Counted from the first letter of the stretch, positions 51,938 to 61,668 are shown. The stretch: 64,000 nucleotides of DNA from Stutzerimonas stutzeri KOS6 (GCF_000307775.2 NZ_KK020675.1:889198-953197); one strand, 5' to 3'. Notes: generated from the sequence alone by a model not told the origin. Made by a program: numbers and translations.

Positions 51938-52558
51938 ATGAGCCTGCTGAGAAACCTCCTAGCCCCCTGCCTGGCCCTTCTACTGGCCGGCTGTGCCGGG
52001 CTGGGCCCACGCGAATCGGTCGAAGGGCCTGGCAATGCGGCAGCCTGGAAGGAACACCGCGGCCAGGTTGCGACCCTCGACGGCTGGCAGATCAGCGGCA
52101 AGATCGGCATCCGCGCGCCGCAGGATTCGGGCAGCGGGACGCTGTTCTGGCTGCAGCGCCAGGAATATTTCGACATTCGCCTGTCCGGACCGCTCGGCCG
52201 CGGCGCGACCCGCCTCACTGGACGCCCGGATGCCGTAGCGCTGGAAGTGGCCGGCCAGGGCCGTTTCGAAGCCGACTCCCCGGAAGCACTGGTCGAAGCA
52301 CAGCTGGGCTGGCAGCTTCCGGTTTCGCATCTGCTCTGGTGGGTGCGCGGGCTACCGGCACCGGACAGTCGCAGCCGCTTGAGCCTGGACGGCGACAGCC
52401 GCCTGGCGCGCCTGGAACAGGACGGCTGGCAGGTCGATTACCTGGCCTATGCCCAGCACGACGGCTTCGCCCTGCCCGAGCGCATCCGCCTGCAGGGCCA
52501 CGACCTGCAGATCACGCTGGTCATCAAGGACTGGCAACCGCGCCAGCTGGGCCGCTGA
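51938..52558 (+). CDS. lolB: outer-membrane lipoprotein receptor LolB
   Basis: This 206-residue lipoprotein (signal ending LALLLAGC, Cys19) takes lipoproteins from LolA and inserts them in the outer membrane. The mature part is an open beta-barrel pattern ([43 protein letters not shown]). The length is normal. It lies between the TPR lipoprotein gene (3 nt) and ispE (0 nt), one operon. Confidence 0.95.
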   Translation: MSLLRNLLAPCLALLLAGCAGLGPRESVEGPGNAAAWKEHRGQVATLDGWQISGKIGIRAPQDSGSGTLFWLQRQEYFDIRLSGPLGRGATRLTGRPDAVALEVAGQGRFEADSPEALVEAQLGWQLPVSHLLWWVRGLPAPDSRSRLSLDGDSRLARLEQDGWQVDYLAYAQHDGFALPERIRLQGHDLQITLVIKDWQPRQLGR

Positions 52559-53419
52559 ATGCCGACGCTGACCCTGCCGGCACCGGCCAAGCTCAACCTG
52601 ATGCTGCACATCGTCGGACGCCGCGCCGACGGCTATCACGAACTGCAGACGCTGTTCCAGTTTCTCGACTACGGCGACGAGCTGAGCTTCAGCCCGCGCG
52701 ATGACGGCCAGATCCGCCTGCACACCGAGCTGCCGGGCGTCGAGCACGACGACAACCTGATCGTCCGCGCCGCTCGCCTGCTGCAACGCGAGAGCGGCTG
52801 CGTACAGGGCGCTGACATCCGCCTGCTCAAGCGCCTGCCCATGGGCGGCGGTATCGGCGGCGGCAGCTCCGATGCGGCCACCGCCCTGCTCGGCCTCGAC
52901 CTGCTTTGGCAGCTCCACCTCGGTGAAGATCGACTGGCCGAACTGGGGCTTGCGCTGGGCGCGGACGTACCGGTGTTCGTCCGGGGCCGCGCCGCCTTCG
53001 CCGAAGGCGTCGGCGAGCGCTTGCAGCCCGTCGATTTACCCGAGCCGTGGTTCCTCGTGATAGCGCCGCAAGTCGCTGTTAGTACAGCGGAAATATTTGC
53101 CGACCCGGAGTTGACACGTAATACCCCGGCCATTACAGTTCGCAGCCTTCTTGCAGGGGGCGGTCATAACGACTGTCAGCCGGTAGTCGAGAGGCGTTTT
53201 CCGGAAGTTCGTAACGCCTTGAGCTTGTTGAACAAATACGTTCCGGCAAGTATGACCGGCACTGGAGCTTGTGTGTTTGGGAGCTTCCCAAACGAAGGCG
53301 AGGCTGATAAAGTCCGCCGCCAACTTCCAGACTCTTTGCCGAGTTTCGTGGCCCGTGGTCGTAACGTTTCGATGTTGCACCGAAGCCTTGAACGAATGGC
53401 ACAGGAAGTGAGTGCGTAG
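52559..53419 (+). CDS. ispE: 4-diphosphocytidyl-2-C-methyl-D-erythritol kinase
   Basis: This 286-residue GHMP kinase phosphorylates CDP-methylerythritol in the MEP isoprenoid pathway. It has [24 protein letters not shown] at the N-terminus (as two parts, with the conserved Lys and His), and the ATP loop [18 protein letters not shown] near residue 97. The ATG directly abuts the lolB stop. The first tRNA-Gln gene begins 19 nt after the stop, so the tRNAs may be co-transcribed. Confidence 0.97.
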   Translation: MPTLTLPAPAKLNLMLHIVGRRADGYHELQTLFQFLDYGDELSFSPRDDGQIRLHTELPGVEHDDNLIVRAARLLQRESGCVQGADIRLLKRLPMGGGIGGGSSDAATALLGLDLLWQLHLGEDRLAELGLALGADVPVFVRGRAAFAEGVGERLQPVDLPEPWFLVIAPQVAVSTAEIFADPELTRNTPAITVRSLLAGGGHNDCQPVVERRFPEVRNALSLLNKYVPASMTGTGACVFGSFPNEGEADKVRRQLPDSLPSFVARGRNVSMLHRSLERMAQEVSA

Positions 53420-53438
53420 CACACAGGTTGTACGATAC

Positions 53439-53513
53439 AGGGGCGTCGCCAAGCGGTAAGGCACCAGGTTTTGATCCTGGCATGCGTTGGTTCGAATCCA
53501 GCCGCCCCTGCCA
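53439..53513 (+). tRNA. tRNA-Gln (anticodon TTG), copy 1
   Basis: This 75-nt gene folds as a cloverleaf: acceptor AGGGGCG with CGCCCCT, D-arm CGCCAAGCGGTAAGGC, anticodon stem CCAGG/CCTGG with loop TTTTGAT (TTG at 34-36), T-loop GGTTCGAATCC, and encoded GCCA end. It reads CAA and, by wobble, CAG. Confidence 0.97.
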
Positions 53514-53564
53514 TAACCTCGCAAGGTTCGTACAAGCGGTTGCGCACAGAGAAGTTGACCCTAC

Positions 53565-53639
53565 AGGGGCGTCGCCAAGCGGTAAGGCACCAGGTTTTGA
53601 TCCTGGCATGCGTTGGTTCGAATCCAGCCGCCCCTGCCA
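53565..53639 (+). tRNA. tRNA-Gln (anticodon TTG), copy 2
   Basis: This 75-nt gene is identical to the first copy, 51 nt downstream; only the tRNA sequence and 2-3 flanking bases are shared, the spacer is different. It is followed by a strong intrinsic terminator. Confidence 0.97.
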
Positions 53640-53647
53640 TACACTTG

Positions 53648-53685
53648 AAGCTGTTCAAGAGCTTGCCTTTTGAACAGCTTTTTAT
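53648..53685 (+). terminator. intrinsic terminator/attenuator between tRNA-Gln and prs
   Basis: An 11-bp perfect stem (AAGCTGTTCAA at 53648-53658 with TTGAACAGCTT at 53670-53680) is followed by TTTTATT. It ends about 32 nt before the prs start codon, leaving little room for a separate prs promoter downstream. Confidence 0.92.
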
Positions 53686-53717
53686 TCATCGGACCCACCC
53701 TCAGGCAGGTACTGCGC

Positions 53718-54659
53718 GTGTCCAAGATGATGGTCTTCACGGGGAACGCCAACCCCGACCTGGCCCGGCGTGTCGTACGTCAGCTGCATATTCCCCTCGG
53801 TGATGCCTATGTCGGAAAGTTCTCCGACGGCGAGATCAGTGTCGAGATCAACGAGAACGTTCGCGGCAAGGACGTCTTCCTGATTCAGCCGACCTGCGCT
53901 CCGACCAACGACAACCTGATGGAACTGGTGGTCCTGGCCGATGCCTTCCGCCGCTCCTCGGCGTCGCGCATCACCGCCGTGATCCCCTACTTCGGTTATG
54001 CCCGCCAGGACCGCCGCCCGCGTTCTGCCCGTGTGCCGATCAGTGCCAAGGTCGTGGCTGACATGCTCGACGTCGTCGGCGTCAACCGCGTGCTGACCGT
54101 CGACCTGCACGCCGACCAGATCCAGGGTTTCTTCGACATGCCGGTGGACAACATCTACGGCTCGCCGGTCTTGGTCGACGACATCCAGGCCCAGCGCTTC
54201 GAGAACCTGATGATCGTCTCCCCCGACATCGGCGGCGTGGTCCGCGCCCGTGCCGTGGCCAAGTCCCTCGGTGTGGACCTGGCGATCATCGACAAGCGTC
54301 GGCCCAAGGCCAACCAGTCCGAGGTGATGCACATCATCGGTGACATCGAAGGCCGTACCTGCATCCTGGTCGACGACATGGTCGACACAGCCGGTACCCT
54401 GTGCCATGCCGCCAAGGCGCTGAAGGACCATGGCGCTGCCAAGGTCTACGCCTACTGCACGCACCCGATCCTGTCCGGCCGCGCCATCGAGAACATCGAA
54501 GGCTCCGTGCTCGACGAGCTGGTGGTGACCAACACCATTCCGCTGTCGGCCGCCGCACAGTCCTGCACCCGAATTCGCCAACTGGACATCGCGCCAGTGG
54601 TGGCTGAAGCGGTGCGCCGCATCAGCAATGCCGAATCGATCAGCGCGATGTTCCGCTAA
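53718..54659 (+). CDS. prs: ribose-phosphate pyrophosphokinase (PRPP synthase)
   Basis: This 313-residue enzyme makes PRPP from ribose 5-phosphate and ATP for nucleotides, His and Trp. It has [20 protein letters not shown] (about residues 92-111), the flag and regulatory loops, and the PRPP-binding [14 protein letters not shown] (about 215-228). GTG 53718 gives the normal [15 protein letters not shown] start; an upstream in-frame ATG at 53670 lies inside the terminator stem and is not credible. Its product is a substrate for Hpt and Upp, also in this window. Confidence 0.97.
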   Translation: MSKMMVFTGNANPDLARRVVRQLHIPLGDAYVGKFSDGEISVEINENVRGKDVFLIQPTCAPTNDNLMELVVLADAFRRSSASRITAVIPYFGYARQDRRPRSARVPISAKVVADMLDVVGVNRVLTVDLHADQIQGFFDMPVDNIYGSPVLVDDIQAQRFENLMIVSPDIGGVVRARAVAKSLGVDLAIIDKRRPKANQSEVMHIIGDIEGRTCILVDDMVDTAGTLCHAAKALKDHGAAKVYAYCTHPILSGRAIENIEGSVLDELVVTNTIPLSAAAQSCTRIRQLDIAPVVAEAVRRISNAESISAMFR

Positions 54660-54692
54660 GCGAAAGCTTCGAAACCGCACTGAACGTAATGT

Positions 54693-54716
54693 GCCCCGCC
54701 TCGTGCGGGGCTTTTT
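54693..54716 (+). terminator. prs terminator
   Basis: GCCCCGC (54693-54699) and GCGGGGC (54705-54711) form a 7-bp stem with a CTCGT loop and TTTTT tail, 34 nt past the prs stop and 62 nt before rplY. Confidence 0.92.
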
Positions 54717-54777
54717 GCCCAACAGCCCGAGCGCTGGTCGCAAGCGCGACAGGTAATGTTGCTACTGGAGAATCACC

Positions 54778-55395
54778 ATGAACGATTTCACTCTGAATGC
54801 CCAAGTGCGTTCCGACCTGGGGAAAGGTGCGAGCCGCCGCCTGCGTCGTAACGCCTCCCTGGTCCCGGCCGTCATCTACGGTGGCGACAAGGCCCCGCAG
54901 TCCATCAGCATCCTGGCCAAGGATCTCGCCAAGCTGCTGGAAAACGAAGCGTCCTTCAGCCACGTCCTGAACCTGAACGTCGATGGCCAGAACGAATCCG
55001 TTCTGATCAAGGCGCTGCAGCGTCATCCGGCCAAGAGCTTCGTCCTGCACGCCGACTTCGTTCGCGTCGTTGCCGGCCACAAGCTGACCGCCACCGTTCC
55101 CCTGCACTTCATCAACCAGGAATCTTCCGTGGGCGTGAAGCAGCAAGGCGGCGAAATTCTGCACAACCTCAACGAAGTCGAAGTTTCCTGCCTGCCGCAA
55201 GACCTGCCGGAATTCATCGAAGTCGACATGGCCAACGTCGAAGTCGGCCAGGTTCTGCACATGACCGACCTCAAGCTGCCGAAAGGCGTTGAGCTGGTCG
55301 CCCTGGCCCACGGCAGCGACCTGCCGGTTGCCAACGTTCACGCACCGCGCGTGAGCAAGGAAGACGCTCCGAAAGAAGAAGGCGCTGCCGAGTAA
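54778..55395 (+). CDS. rplY: ribosomal protein bL25 (long, Ctc type)
   Basis: This 205-residue 5S-rRNA-binding protein is the long form of L25 with an added C-terminal TL5-like domain, as in other pseudomonads. It has [18 protein letters not shown] and VPAVIYGG at the N-terminus and ends in a Lys/Glu-rich tail. GGAG precedes ATG 54778 by 9 nt. It begins the rplY-pth-ychF run. Confidence 0.97.
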   Translation: MNDFTLNAQVRSDLGKGASRRLRRNASLVPAVIYGGDKAPQSISILAKDLAKLLENEASFSHVLNLNVDGQNESVLIKALQRHPAKSFVLHADFVRVVAGHKLTATVPLHFINQESSVGVKQQGGEILHNLNEVEVSCLPQDLPEFIEVDMANVEVGQVLHMTDLKLPKGVELVALAHGSDLPVANVHAPRVSKEDAPKEEGAAE

Positions 55396-55428
55396 TCCAC
55401 TCGCATAGCCGAAGAAGAGGCCCCCGTC

Positions 55429-56013
55429 GTGACTGCCGTAAAACTGATCGTCGGCCTGGGAAATCCAGGCCCTGAATACGACCAGACCCGGCATAACGCG
55501 GGGGCTCTTTTCGTTGAGCGACTGGCTGCCCGCGAGGGCGTCTCGCTCAGCAACGATCGCAAGTACTTCGGCCTGGTCGGCAAATTCAGCCATCAGGGCG
55601 AGGACATCCGCCTGCTCATCCCCACCACCTACATGAACCGCAGCGGTCAGGCGGTGGCGGCACTGGCCGGCTTTTTCCGAATTCTCCCCGAGTCCATCCT
55701 GGTCGCCCACGATGAGCTCGACATGCCCCCAGGCGTCGCCAAGCTCAAGCAGGGTGGCGGTCATGGCGGGCACAACGGGCTGCGCGACATCATCGCCAAG
55801 CTCGGCAATCAGAACGGCTTTCATCGCCTGCGCCTGGGTATCGGCCATCCTGGCCACGCCAGCCTGGTCAGCGGCTACGTGCTGGGCCGTGCACCGCAGG
55901 CCGAGCGCGAAAAGCTCGACGCCAGCATCGACTTCGCGCTCGACGTCGTGCCGGAAATCCTGGCCGGCGACTGGACTCGCGCCATGCAGCGCCTGCACAG
56001 CCAGAAGGCCTGA
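55429..56013 (+). CDS. pth: peptidyl-tRNA hydrolase
   Basis: This 194-residue enzyme frees tRNA from dropped-off peptidyl-tRNA. It has [19 protein letters not shown] with the catalytic His22, the [10 protein letters not shown] loop and [24 protein letters not shown] with the catalytic Asp. The start is GTG 55429 with GAAGAGG 8 nt upstream. It lies between rplY and ychF, as in many gammaproteobacteria. Confidence 0.97.
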   Translation: MTAVKLIVGLGNPGPEYDQTRHNAGALFVERLAAREGVSLSNDRKYFGLVGKFSHQGEDIRLLIPTTYMNRSGQAVAALAGFFRILPESILVAHDELDMPPGVAKLKQGGGHGGHNGLRDIIAKLGNQNGFHRLRLGIGHPGHASLVSGYVLGRAPQAEREKLDASIDFALDVVPEILAGDWTRAMQRLHSQKA

Positions 56014-56037
56014 ACCTAACTCCGAGGCAAGATCACC

Positions 56038-57138
56038 ATGGGATTCAACTGCGGCATCGTCGGTCTGCCCAACGTCGGCAAGTCCACTCTGTTCAACGCC
56101 CTGACCAAATCCGGCATCGCGGCGGAGAACTTCCCGTTCTGCACGATCGAGCCGAACAGCGGCATCGTGCCGATGCCCGATCCGCGTCTCGACGCGCTGG
56201 CGGCCATCGTCAAACCGGAACGGGTGATCCCCACCACCATGGAGTTCGTCGACATCGCCGGCCTGGTCGCCGGCGCGTCGAAAGGTGAAGGCCTGGGCAA
56301 CAAGTTTCTCGCCAACATTCGCGAGACCGACGCCATCGCCCACGTGGTGCGCTGCTTCGAAGATGAGAACGTCATTCACGTCGCCAACAGCGTCGACCCC
56401 AAGCGTGACATCGAGATCATCGACCTCGAACTGATCATGGCCGACCTCGACAGCTGCGAGAAGCAGCTGCAGCGCGTCGCCCGCACTGCCAAGGGCGGTG
56501 ACAAGGAAGCCGTGGCGCAGAAGGCGTTGCTTGAGAAGCTGATCCCGCATCTTACCGAAGGCAAGCCGGCGCGCAGCCTGCTGAAGAACTTCAGTGACGA
56601 GGAAAAGCGTCTCGCCAAGATCTTCCACCTGCTGACCACCAAGCCGGTGATGTACATCGCCAACGTCGCCGAGGACGGTTTCGAGAACAACCCGCACCTG
56701 GACGTGGTCAACGCCATCGCCAAGGAAGAAGGCGCGCTCGTGGTACCGGTGTGCAACAAGATCGAAGCCGAGATCGCCGAACTGGATGATCTGGAAGAGA
56801 TGCAGATGTTCCTCGAGACCATGGGCATGGAAGAACCGGGCCTGAACCGCGTGATCCGCGCCGGTTACTCGCTGCTCAACCTGCAGACCTACTTCACCGC
56901 TGGCGTGAAGGAAGTGCGTGCCTGGACCGTCAAGGTCGGCGCCACCGCACCGCAATCCGCGGCCGCGATCCACACCGACTTCGAGAAGGGCTTCATCCGC
57001 GCCGAAGTCATCGCCTATGACGACTTCATCCAGTACAAGGGCGAAGCCGGCGCCAAGGAAGCCGGCAAATGGCGCCTGGAAGGCAAGGAGTACATCGTCA
57101 AGGATGGTGACGTGATGCACTTCCGCTTCAACGTCTAA
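56038..57138 (+). CDS. ychF: redox-regulated ATPase YchF (Obg family)
   Basis: This 366-residue protein is an Obg-family P-loop NTPase that prefers ATP. It has the P-loop [14 protein letters not shown] (residues 8-21), [19 protein letters not shown] (G3 region), a coiled coil, and a C-terminal TGS domain. The start ATG 56038 is 24 nt after pth, in the same operon. It is closed by a strong terminator. Confidence 0.98.
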   Translation: MGFNCGIVGLPNVGKSTLFNALTKSGIAAENFPFCTIEPNSGIVPMPDPRLDALAAIVKPERVIPTTMEFVDIAGLVAGASKGEGLGNKFLANIRETDAIAHVVRCFEDENVIHVANSVDPKRDIEIIDLELIMADLDSCEKQLQRVARTAKGGDKEAVAQKALLEKLIPHLTEGKPARSLLKNFSDEEKRLAKIFHLLTTKPVMYIANVAEDGFENNPHLDVVNAIAKEEGALVVPVCNKIEAEIAELDDLEEMQMFLETMGMEEPGLNRVIRAGYSLLNLQTYFTAGVKEVRAWTVKVGATAPQSAAAIHTDFEKGFIRAEVIAYDDFIQYKGEAGAKEAGKWRLEGKEYIVKDGDVMHFRFNV

Positions 57139-57159
57139 CCAAGCGCTACGCAGACACGG

Positions 57160-57195
57160 AGCCCCTTGAGGAGCAGCGCCTCAAGGGGCTTTTTT
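57160..57195 (+). terminator. ychF terminator
   Basis: A 12-bp perfect stem (AGCCCCTTGAGG at 57160-57171 with CCTCAAGGGGCT at 57179-57190) and six T follow the ychF stop by 21 nt. Confidence 0.93.
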
Positions 57196-57312
57196 GTCAT
57201 CGAACAAACATCTGCCCACCGCCTCCAGCCTCGCCGCATCAATAGCCGAACAGACCATCCAGTCCTTGCGCAGGCAGCGCAGCTCTATCCTCGGCCAACT
57301 CGCACAGCGTCG

Positions 57313-57510
57313 TCACAGGGGGCCGGGATCGGGCATCGGGTCGGGCGGCGGAGCGATCTTTTCCAGCTGCTCCAGAGCCTCTTCCGGAAGCTCCCCGCCG
57401 CCATCGAGGTCGGTATCGCTCTCGGCCTCGTCGAGGTCGTTCAGAGGCGACTCATCGGCTCGCCAGGGTTGGGGCCATCGTTCAAGCGGTCGGGTTTCGG
57501 TAGCGGGCAT
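57313..57510 (-). CDS. small acidic proline-rich protein
   Basis: A 65-residue ORF on the minus strand begins MPATETRPLERWPQPWR, is rich in Asp, Glu and Pro (LNDLDEAESDTDLDGGG; PPPDPMPDPGPL) and has a helical middle (LPEEALEQLEKI). A strong GGAGGAA lies 5 nt before ATG 57510, the main evidence that it is real. No signal peptide or domain is seen. The protein should be soluble, perhaps disordered. It is divergent from liuA and converges with ychF. Confidence 0.6.
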   Translation of the reverse strand: MPATETRPLERWPQPWRADESPLNDLDEAESDTDLDGGGELPEEALEQLEKIAPPPDPMPDPGPL

Positions 57511-57901
57511 GTCTGTTCCTCCGGTAGGTACAAGCGGTTAGGCAGGTGCCGCCATACTTGGTTCGCTGCCCAGGCCAGGTGGCGCTCGATGCCATGCGGA
57601 GCCGGCCCGGCCGCGCCGTTCCTGCATATGTGTATGTTCGCGGCCCGCCGTCTGGCGGGGCTCACTCAAGGCACGTTTCCCGGCGAGACGCTCGTCGAGG
57701 GGCTTTACTTGCAGCGACTGCAGGGATATTGACAGCGCCTCAAGGGCAGCATTACGTTAACGTAAAGGCAACCAGCCGAGCGCCCACTCCGAAATCGAAA
57801 CCCTGGCCTTCGGCGTGCCGGTCGGTATGGCGGAAACGATGCCTTCGCCGCCTGTCGAACCTTCTGGACATAGAACAATTACAAGACAAGCAGGTGGCCC
57901 C
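57511..57901. other. liuA upstream region
   Basis: This 391-nt stretch has no credible gene. It must carry the promoters of liuA (right) and the small acidic ORF (left). A TTGACA (57729-57734) and the palindrome at 57752-57765 are the only distinct signals; the ribosome binding site AGGTGG lies 5-6 nt before the liuA ATG. Confidence 0.6.
57752..57765. promoter_or_regulatory. perfect 14-bp palindrome, LiuR-type operator candidate
   Basis: TTACGTTAACGTAA is perfectly self-complementary and lies 136 nt before liuA. MerR-family LiuR regulators of liu operons are known to use ACGT-containing dyads of this kind. TTGACA at 57729 could be a -35; the palindrome would then cover the -10. No liuR gene is in this window. 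Confidence 0.6.
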
Positions 57902-59065
57902 ATGAACTATTCCAGCCTCAACTTCGCCCTCGGTGAAACCATCGACATGCTGCGCGAGCAGGTCCAGGCCTTCGTCGCCGCCGAGCTGGCGCCGCGCGCC
58001 GAGGCCATCGACCAGGACAACCTGTTCCCGGCCGACATGTGGAGAAAATTCGGCGAGATGGGTCTGCTCGGCGTGACCGTCTCCGAGGAATACGGCGGCG
58101 CCGGGCTCGGCTACCTGGCCCATGTGGTGGCGATGGAAGAGATCAGCCGCGGCTCGGCCTCGGTCGCGCTCTCCTACGGCGCGCATTCGAACCTGTGCGT
58201 CAACCAGATCAATCGCAACGGCAACCCCGCGCAGAAGGCCCGCTACCTGCCCAGGCTGATCAGCGGCGAGCACGTCGGCGCGCTGGCCATGAGCGAGCCG
58301 AATGCCGGCTCCGACGTGGTCTCCATGAAGCTGCGCGCCGAGAAGCGCGGCGACCGCTACCTGCTCAACGGCAGCAAGACCTGGATCACCAACGGTCCGG
58401 ACGCCAATACCTACGTGATCTACGCCAAGACCGACCCGGACAAGGGTCCGCACGGCATCACCGCGTTCATCGTCGAGCGCGACTGGAAGGGATTCTCCCG
58501 CGGCAACAAGTTCGACAAGCTCGGCATGCGCGGCTCCAATACCTGCGAGCTGTTCTTCGATGACGTCGAGGTGCCGGAAGAGAACGTGCTGGGCGTCGAG
58601 AACGGCGGCGTCAAGGTGCTGATGAGCGGCCTGGATTACGAGCGCGTGGTGCTCGCCGGCGGCCCGACCGGGATCATGCAGGCCGGCCTCGACGTGGTGG
58701 TGCCCTATATCCACGACCGCCAGCAGTTCGGTCAGAGCATCGGCGAGTTCCAGTTCATCCAGGGCAAGGTGGCGGACATGTACACCCAGCTCAACGCCAG
58801 CCGCGCCTACCTCTACGCCGTCGCCCAGGCCTGCGACCGCGGCGAGACCACCCGCAAGGACGCCGCCGGGGTGATTCTCTATACCGCCGAAAACGCCACG
58901 CAGATGGCCCTGCAGGCGATCCAGATCCTCGGCGGCAACGGCTACATCAACGAATTCCCCACCGGCCGCCTGCTGCGCGACGCCAAGCTCTACGAGATCG
59001 GCGCCGGCACCAGCGAGATCCGCCGGATGCTGATCGGCCGCGAGCTGTTCAACGAAAGCAAATGA
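57902..59065 (+). CDS. liuA: isovaleryl-CoA dehydrogenase
   Basis: This 387-residue acyl-CoA dehydrogenase oxidises isovaleryl-CoA to 3-methylcrotonyl-CoA in leucine degradation. It has [33 protein letters not shown] and [16 protein letters not shown] of the flavin domain, the catalytic Glu in [17 protein letters not shown] (about residue 245), characteristic of the isovaleryl enzyme, and [26 protein letters not shown] (read as two parts) at the C-terminus. ATG 57902 is supported by AGGTGG. It is the first gene of liuABCD. Confidence 0.95.
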   Translation: MNYSSLNFALGETIDMLREQVQAFVAAELAPRAEAIDQDNLFPADMWRKFGEMGLLGVTVSEEYGGAGLGYLAHVVAMEEISRGSASVALSYGAHSNLCVNQINRNGNPAQKARYLPRLISGEHVGALAMSEPNAGSDVVSMKLRAEKRGDRYLLNGSKTWITNGPDANTYVIYAKTDPDKGPHGITAFIVERDWKGFSRGNKFDKLGMRGSNTCELFFDDVEVPEENVLGVENGGVKVLMSGLDYERVVLAGGPTGIMQAGLDVVVPYIHDRQQFGQSIGEFQFIQGKVADMYTQLNASRAYLYAVAQACDRGETTRKDAAGVILYTAENATQMALQAIQILGGNGYINEFPTGRLLRDAKLYEIGAGTSEIRRMLIGRELFNESK

Positions 59066-59066
59066 G

Positions 59067-59151
59067 CCGTAGGGTGGAAAACGGCCAAAGGCCTTTTCCA
59101 TCGCATCTAAGAAACAGGGTGGAAATCGCTTCGCGGATTTGCACCCTACGG
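59067..59151. repeat. REP/BIME-like element between liuA and liuB
   Basis: The outer arms CCGTAGGGTG (59067-59076) and CACCCTACGG (59142-59151) are perfect inverted repeats enclosing two further hairpins (GGAAAACGGCC...GGCCTTTTCC and GGTGGAAATC...GATTTGCACC). The GTAGGGTG arm is shared with the tandem repeats at the right end of the window. Confidence 0.85.
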
Positions 59152-59161
59152 GAGCCCGTCC

Positions 59162-60769
59162 ATGGCCATCCTGCATACCCAGATCAATACCCGTTCACCG
59201 GAGTTCGTCGCCAACAGCGCGGCGATGCTTGAGCAGGTGAACGACCTGCGCGCCCTCCTCGGCCGCGTCAGCGAAGGCGGCGGCGCCACCGCCCAGCAGC
59301 GCCATGTCTCGCGCGGCAAGCTGCTGGTGCGCGAACGCATCGACTGCCTGCTCGACGCCGGCTCGGCCTTTCTCGAACTCGCCCCGCTGGCTGCCCATGA
59401 GGTCTACGGCGAAGACGTCGCCGCTGCCGGCGTCGTCGCAGGTATCGGCCGCGTCGAAGGGGTCGAGTGCATGATCATCGCCAACGACGCCACGGTGAAG
59501 GGCGGCAGCTACTACCCGCTGACGGTTAAGAAGCACCTGCGTGCGCAGACCGTCGCCCAGGAGAATCGCCTGCCGTGCATCTACCTGGTGGACTCCGGCG
59601 GCGCCAACCTGCCGCGACAGGACGAGGTGTTCCCGGACCGCGACCACTTCGGCCGCATCTTCTTCAACCAGGCCAACATGAGCGCCATGGGCATCCCGCA
59701 AATCGCCGTGGTGATGGGCTCCTGCACCGCAGGTGGCGCCTATGTGCCGGCGATGGCCGACGAAACCATCATGGTGCGCAACCAGGCGACCATCTTTCTC
59801 GCCGGCCCGCCGCTGGTCAAAGCCGCCACCGGTGAGGTGGTAACCGCCGAGGAGCTGGGCGGCGCCGACGTGCACTGCAAGACCTCGGGCGTCGCCGACC
59901 ACTACGCCGAGAGCGACGAGCACGCCCTTTCCATCGCCCGTCGCTGCGTGGCCAACCTCAACTGGCGCAAGCTCGGCCAGCTGCAGACCCGCGAACCGCG
60001 CGCGCCACTGTATGCCGCCGACGAGCTGTACGGCGTGATTCCTGCGCAGGCCAAGCAGCCCTATGACGTGCGCGAGGTGATCGCGCGGCTGGTCGACGGC
60101 AGTGAGTTCGATGAATTCAAGGCGCTGTTCGGCACCACCCTGGTCTGCGGCTTCGCCCATCTGCACGGCTACCCGATCGCCATCCTCGCCAACAACGGCA
60201 TCCTCTTCGCCGAGGCGGCACAGAAAGGCGCGCACTTCATCGAACTGGCCTGCCAGCGCGGCATCCCGCTGTTGTTCCTGCAGAACATCACCGGGTTCAT
60301 GGTCGGACAGAAATACGAGGCGGGCGGCATCGCCAAACACGGCGCCAAGCTGGTCACCGCGGTGGCCTGCGCCCGGGTGCCGAAGTTCACCGTGATCATC
60401 GGCGGCAGCTTCGGCGCCGGCAACTACGGTATGTGCGGCCGAGCCTACGACCCGCGCTTGCTGTGGATGTGGCCCAACGCGCGCATTGGCGTGATGGGCG
60501 GCGAACAGGCCGCTGGCGTGCTGGCGCAGGTCAAGCAGGAGCAGAGCGAACGCGCCGGCAAGGCGCTCGGCGACGAGGAAATCGCCGCCATCAGGCAGCC
60601 GATCCTCGAGCAGTACGAGCGCCAGGGCCATCCCTACTATTCCAGCGCGCGGCTGTGGGACGACGGCGTGATCGACCCGGCGCAAACCCGCGAAGTGCTG
60701 GCCCTGGCGCTGTCGGCCAGCCTCAATGCGCCGATCGAGCCGACCACCTTTGGCGTGTTCCGCATGTGA
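59162..60769 (+). CDS. liuB: methylcrotonyl-CoA carboxylase beta (carboxyltransferase) subunit
   Basis: This 535-residue subunit transfers CO2 from biotin on LiuD to 3-methylcrotonyl-CoA. It has two crotonase-like halves with [20 protein letters not shown] and [19 protein letters not shown] in the first and [19 protein letters not shown] and [19 protein letters not shown] in the second, the oxyanion and CoA-binding loops. The length is normal. It follows liuA across a 96-nt gap holding a REP element. Confidence 0.96.
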   Translation: MAILHTQINTRSPEFVANSAAMLEQVNDLRALLGRVSEGGGATAQQRHVSRGKLLVRERIDCLLDAGSAFLELAPLAAHEVYGEDVAAAGVVAGIGRVEGVECMIIANDATVKGGSYYPLTVKKHLRAQTVAQENRLPCIYLVDSGGANLPRQDEVFPDRDHFGRIFFNQANMSAMGIPQIAVVMGSCTAGGAYVPAMADETIMVRNQATIFLAGPPLVKAATGEVVTAEELGGADVHCKTSGVADHYAESDEHALSIARRCVANLNWRKLGQLQTREPRAPLYAADELYGVIPAQAKQPYDVREVIARLVDGSEFDEFKALFGTTLVCGFAHLHGYPIAILANNGILFAEAAQKGAHFIELACQRGIPLLFLQNITGFMVGQKYEAGGIAKHGAKLVTAVACARVPKFTVIIGGSFGAGNYGMCGRAYDPRLLWMWPNARIGVMGGEQAAGVLAQVKQEQSERAGKALGDEEIAAIRQPILEQYERQGHPYYSSARLWDDGVIDPAQTREVLALALSASLNAPIEPTTFGVFRM

Positions 60770-60870
60770 CGCGTGCCTGCGGGAGGCGCGCCCCGCGGCG
60801 ATGGCAGGCGACACCTGCCCAACGCCCCGAGGCGGAGTCTGCCGCAACAGCAGCATCGAGGATGCTTGAG

Positions 60871-61668
60871 ATGACCGATTTCCAGACCATCGAACTGAAC
60901 AAAGACGCGCACGGCGTCGCCACCCTCTGGCTCAACCGTGCCGACAAGAACAACGCCTTCGACGCCCGGGTGATCGGCGAACTGAACGCAGCCCTGGCGC
61001 TGGTGCGGGACGATGCGAGCGCCCGCTTCCTGATCCTGCGCGGGCGCGGCAAGCACTTTTCCGCTGGCGCGGATCTCGGCTGGATGCGCGAATCGGCCAA
61101 ACTCGACTACCAGGCGAACCTGGCTGACGCCCACGAACTCGGCGAGCTGATGCAGCGCCTTTACCAGCTGCCGCAGCCGACCCTGGCCGTGGTACAGGGC
61201 GCGGCCTTTGGCGGCGCGCTGGGGCTGATCGCCTGCTGCGACATGGCCATCGGCGCCCGCGACGCACTGTTCTGTCTGTCGGAAGTACGCATCGGCCTGG
61301 CGCCGGCGGTGATCAGCCCGTACGTGGTCAAGGCCATCGGCGAGCGCGCCACCCGCCGCTACACCCTCACCGCCGAGCGCTTCGATGGCCAGCGCGCCCG
61401 CGAGCTTGGGCTGCTTGCTGAAACCTATGCAGCCGATGAACTGGACGCCGCGCTCGAGCAATGGGTCGACCACCTGCTGCTCAACGGTCCCCAGGCGCTC
61501 AAGGCCTGCAAGAAGTTGCTGCTGGAGGTGGGCGATGGCGATTTCAGCGCCGACCTGCGCCAGACCACCGAACAGGCTATCGCCCGCCTGCGCACCAGCC
61601 CGGAAGGCCAGGAAGGCCTGAGCGCCTTTCTGGAAAAACGCACGCCGGTCTGGCAGGAGAAGAAGTGA
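60871..61668 (+). CDS. liuC: 3-methylglutaconyl-CoA hydratase
   Basis: This 265-residue crotonase-family enzyme hydrates 3-methylglutaconyl-CoA to HMG-CoA. It has GRGKHFSAGADLGWMRE (oxyanion loop) and GAAFGGALGLIACCDMAI, with LSEVRIGLAPAVISPYV after it. ATG 60871 is chosen over 60862 because GAGG at 60858-60861 abuts the first but lies 9 nt from the second. Its TGA overlaps the liuD ATG by one base (TGATG). Confidence 0.95.
   Translation: MTDFQTIELNKDAHGVATLWLNRADKNNAFDARVIGELNAALALVRDDASARFLILRGRGKHFSAGADLGWMRESAKLDYQANLADAHELGELMQRLYQLPQPTLAVVQGAAFGGALGLIACCDMAIGARDALFCLSEVRIGLAPAVISPYVVKAIGERATRRYTLTAERFDGQRARELGLLAETYAADELDAALEQWVDHLLLNGPQALKACKKLLLEVGDGDFSADLRQTTEQAIARLRTSPEGQEGLSAFLEKRTPVWQEKK

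Noticed and set aside
53439..53639. Integrative-element attachment sites (duplicate tRNA-Gln as attL/attR)
   Set aside because: Only 51 bp lies between the two complete tRNAs and no integrase is present; a simple tandem duplication explains it.
53133..53658. Antisense ORFs over the tRNAs with repeated peptide PGSKPGALPLGDAP
   Set aside because: The peptide repeat is only the translation of the two identical tRNA genes.
53670..53717. Upstream ATG for prs
   Set aside because: It would lie within the terminator stem and add 16 residues not found in PRPP synthases; GTG 53718 gives the family length.
57194..57541. 115-codon + strand ORF after the ychF terminator
   Set aside because: It begins in the terminator U-run, lacks a ribosome binding site, turns Ser/Arg-rich in the way of wrong frames, and overlaps the minus-strand ORF with the better signal.
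59067..59151. liuA terminator
   Set aside because: The hairpins lack a U-run, and liuB must be expressed with liuA; a REP-like element fits better.
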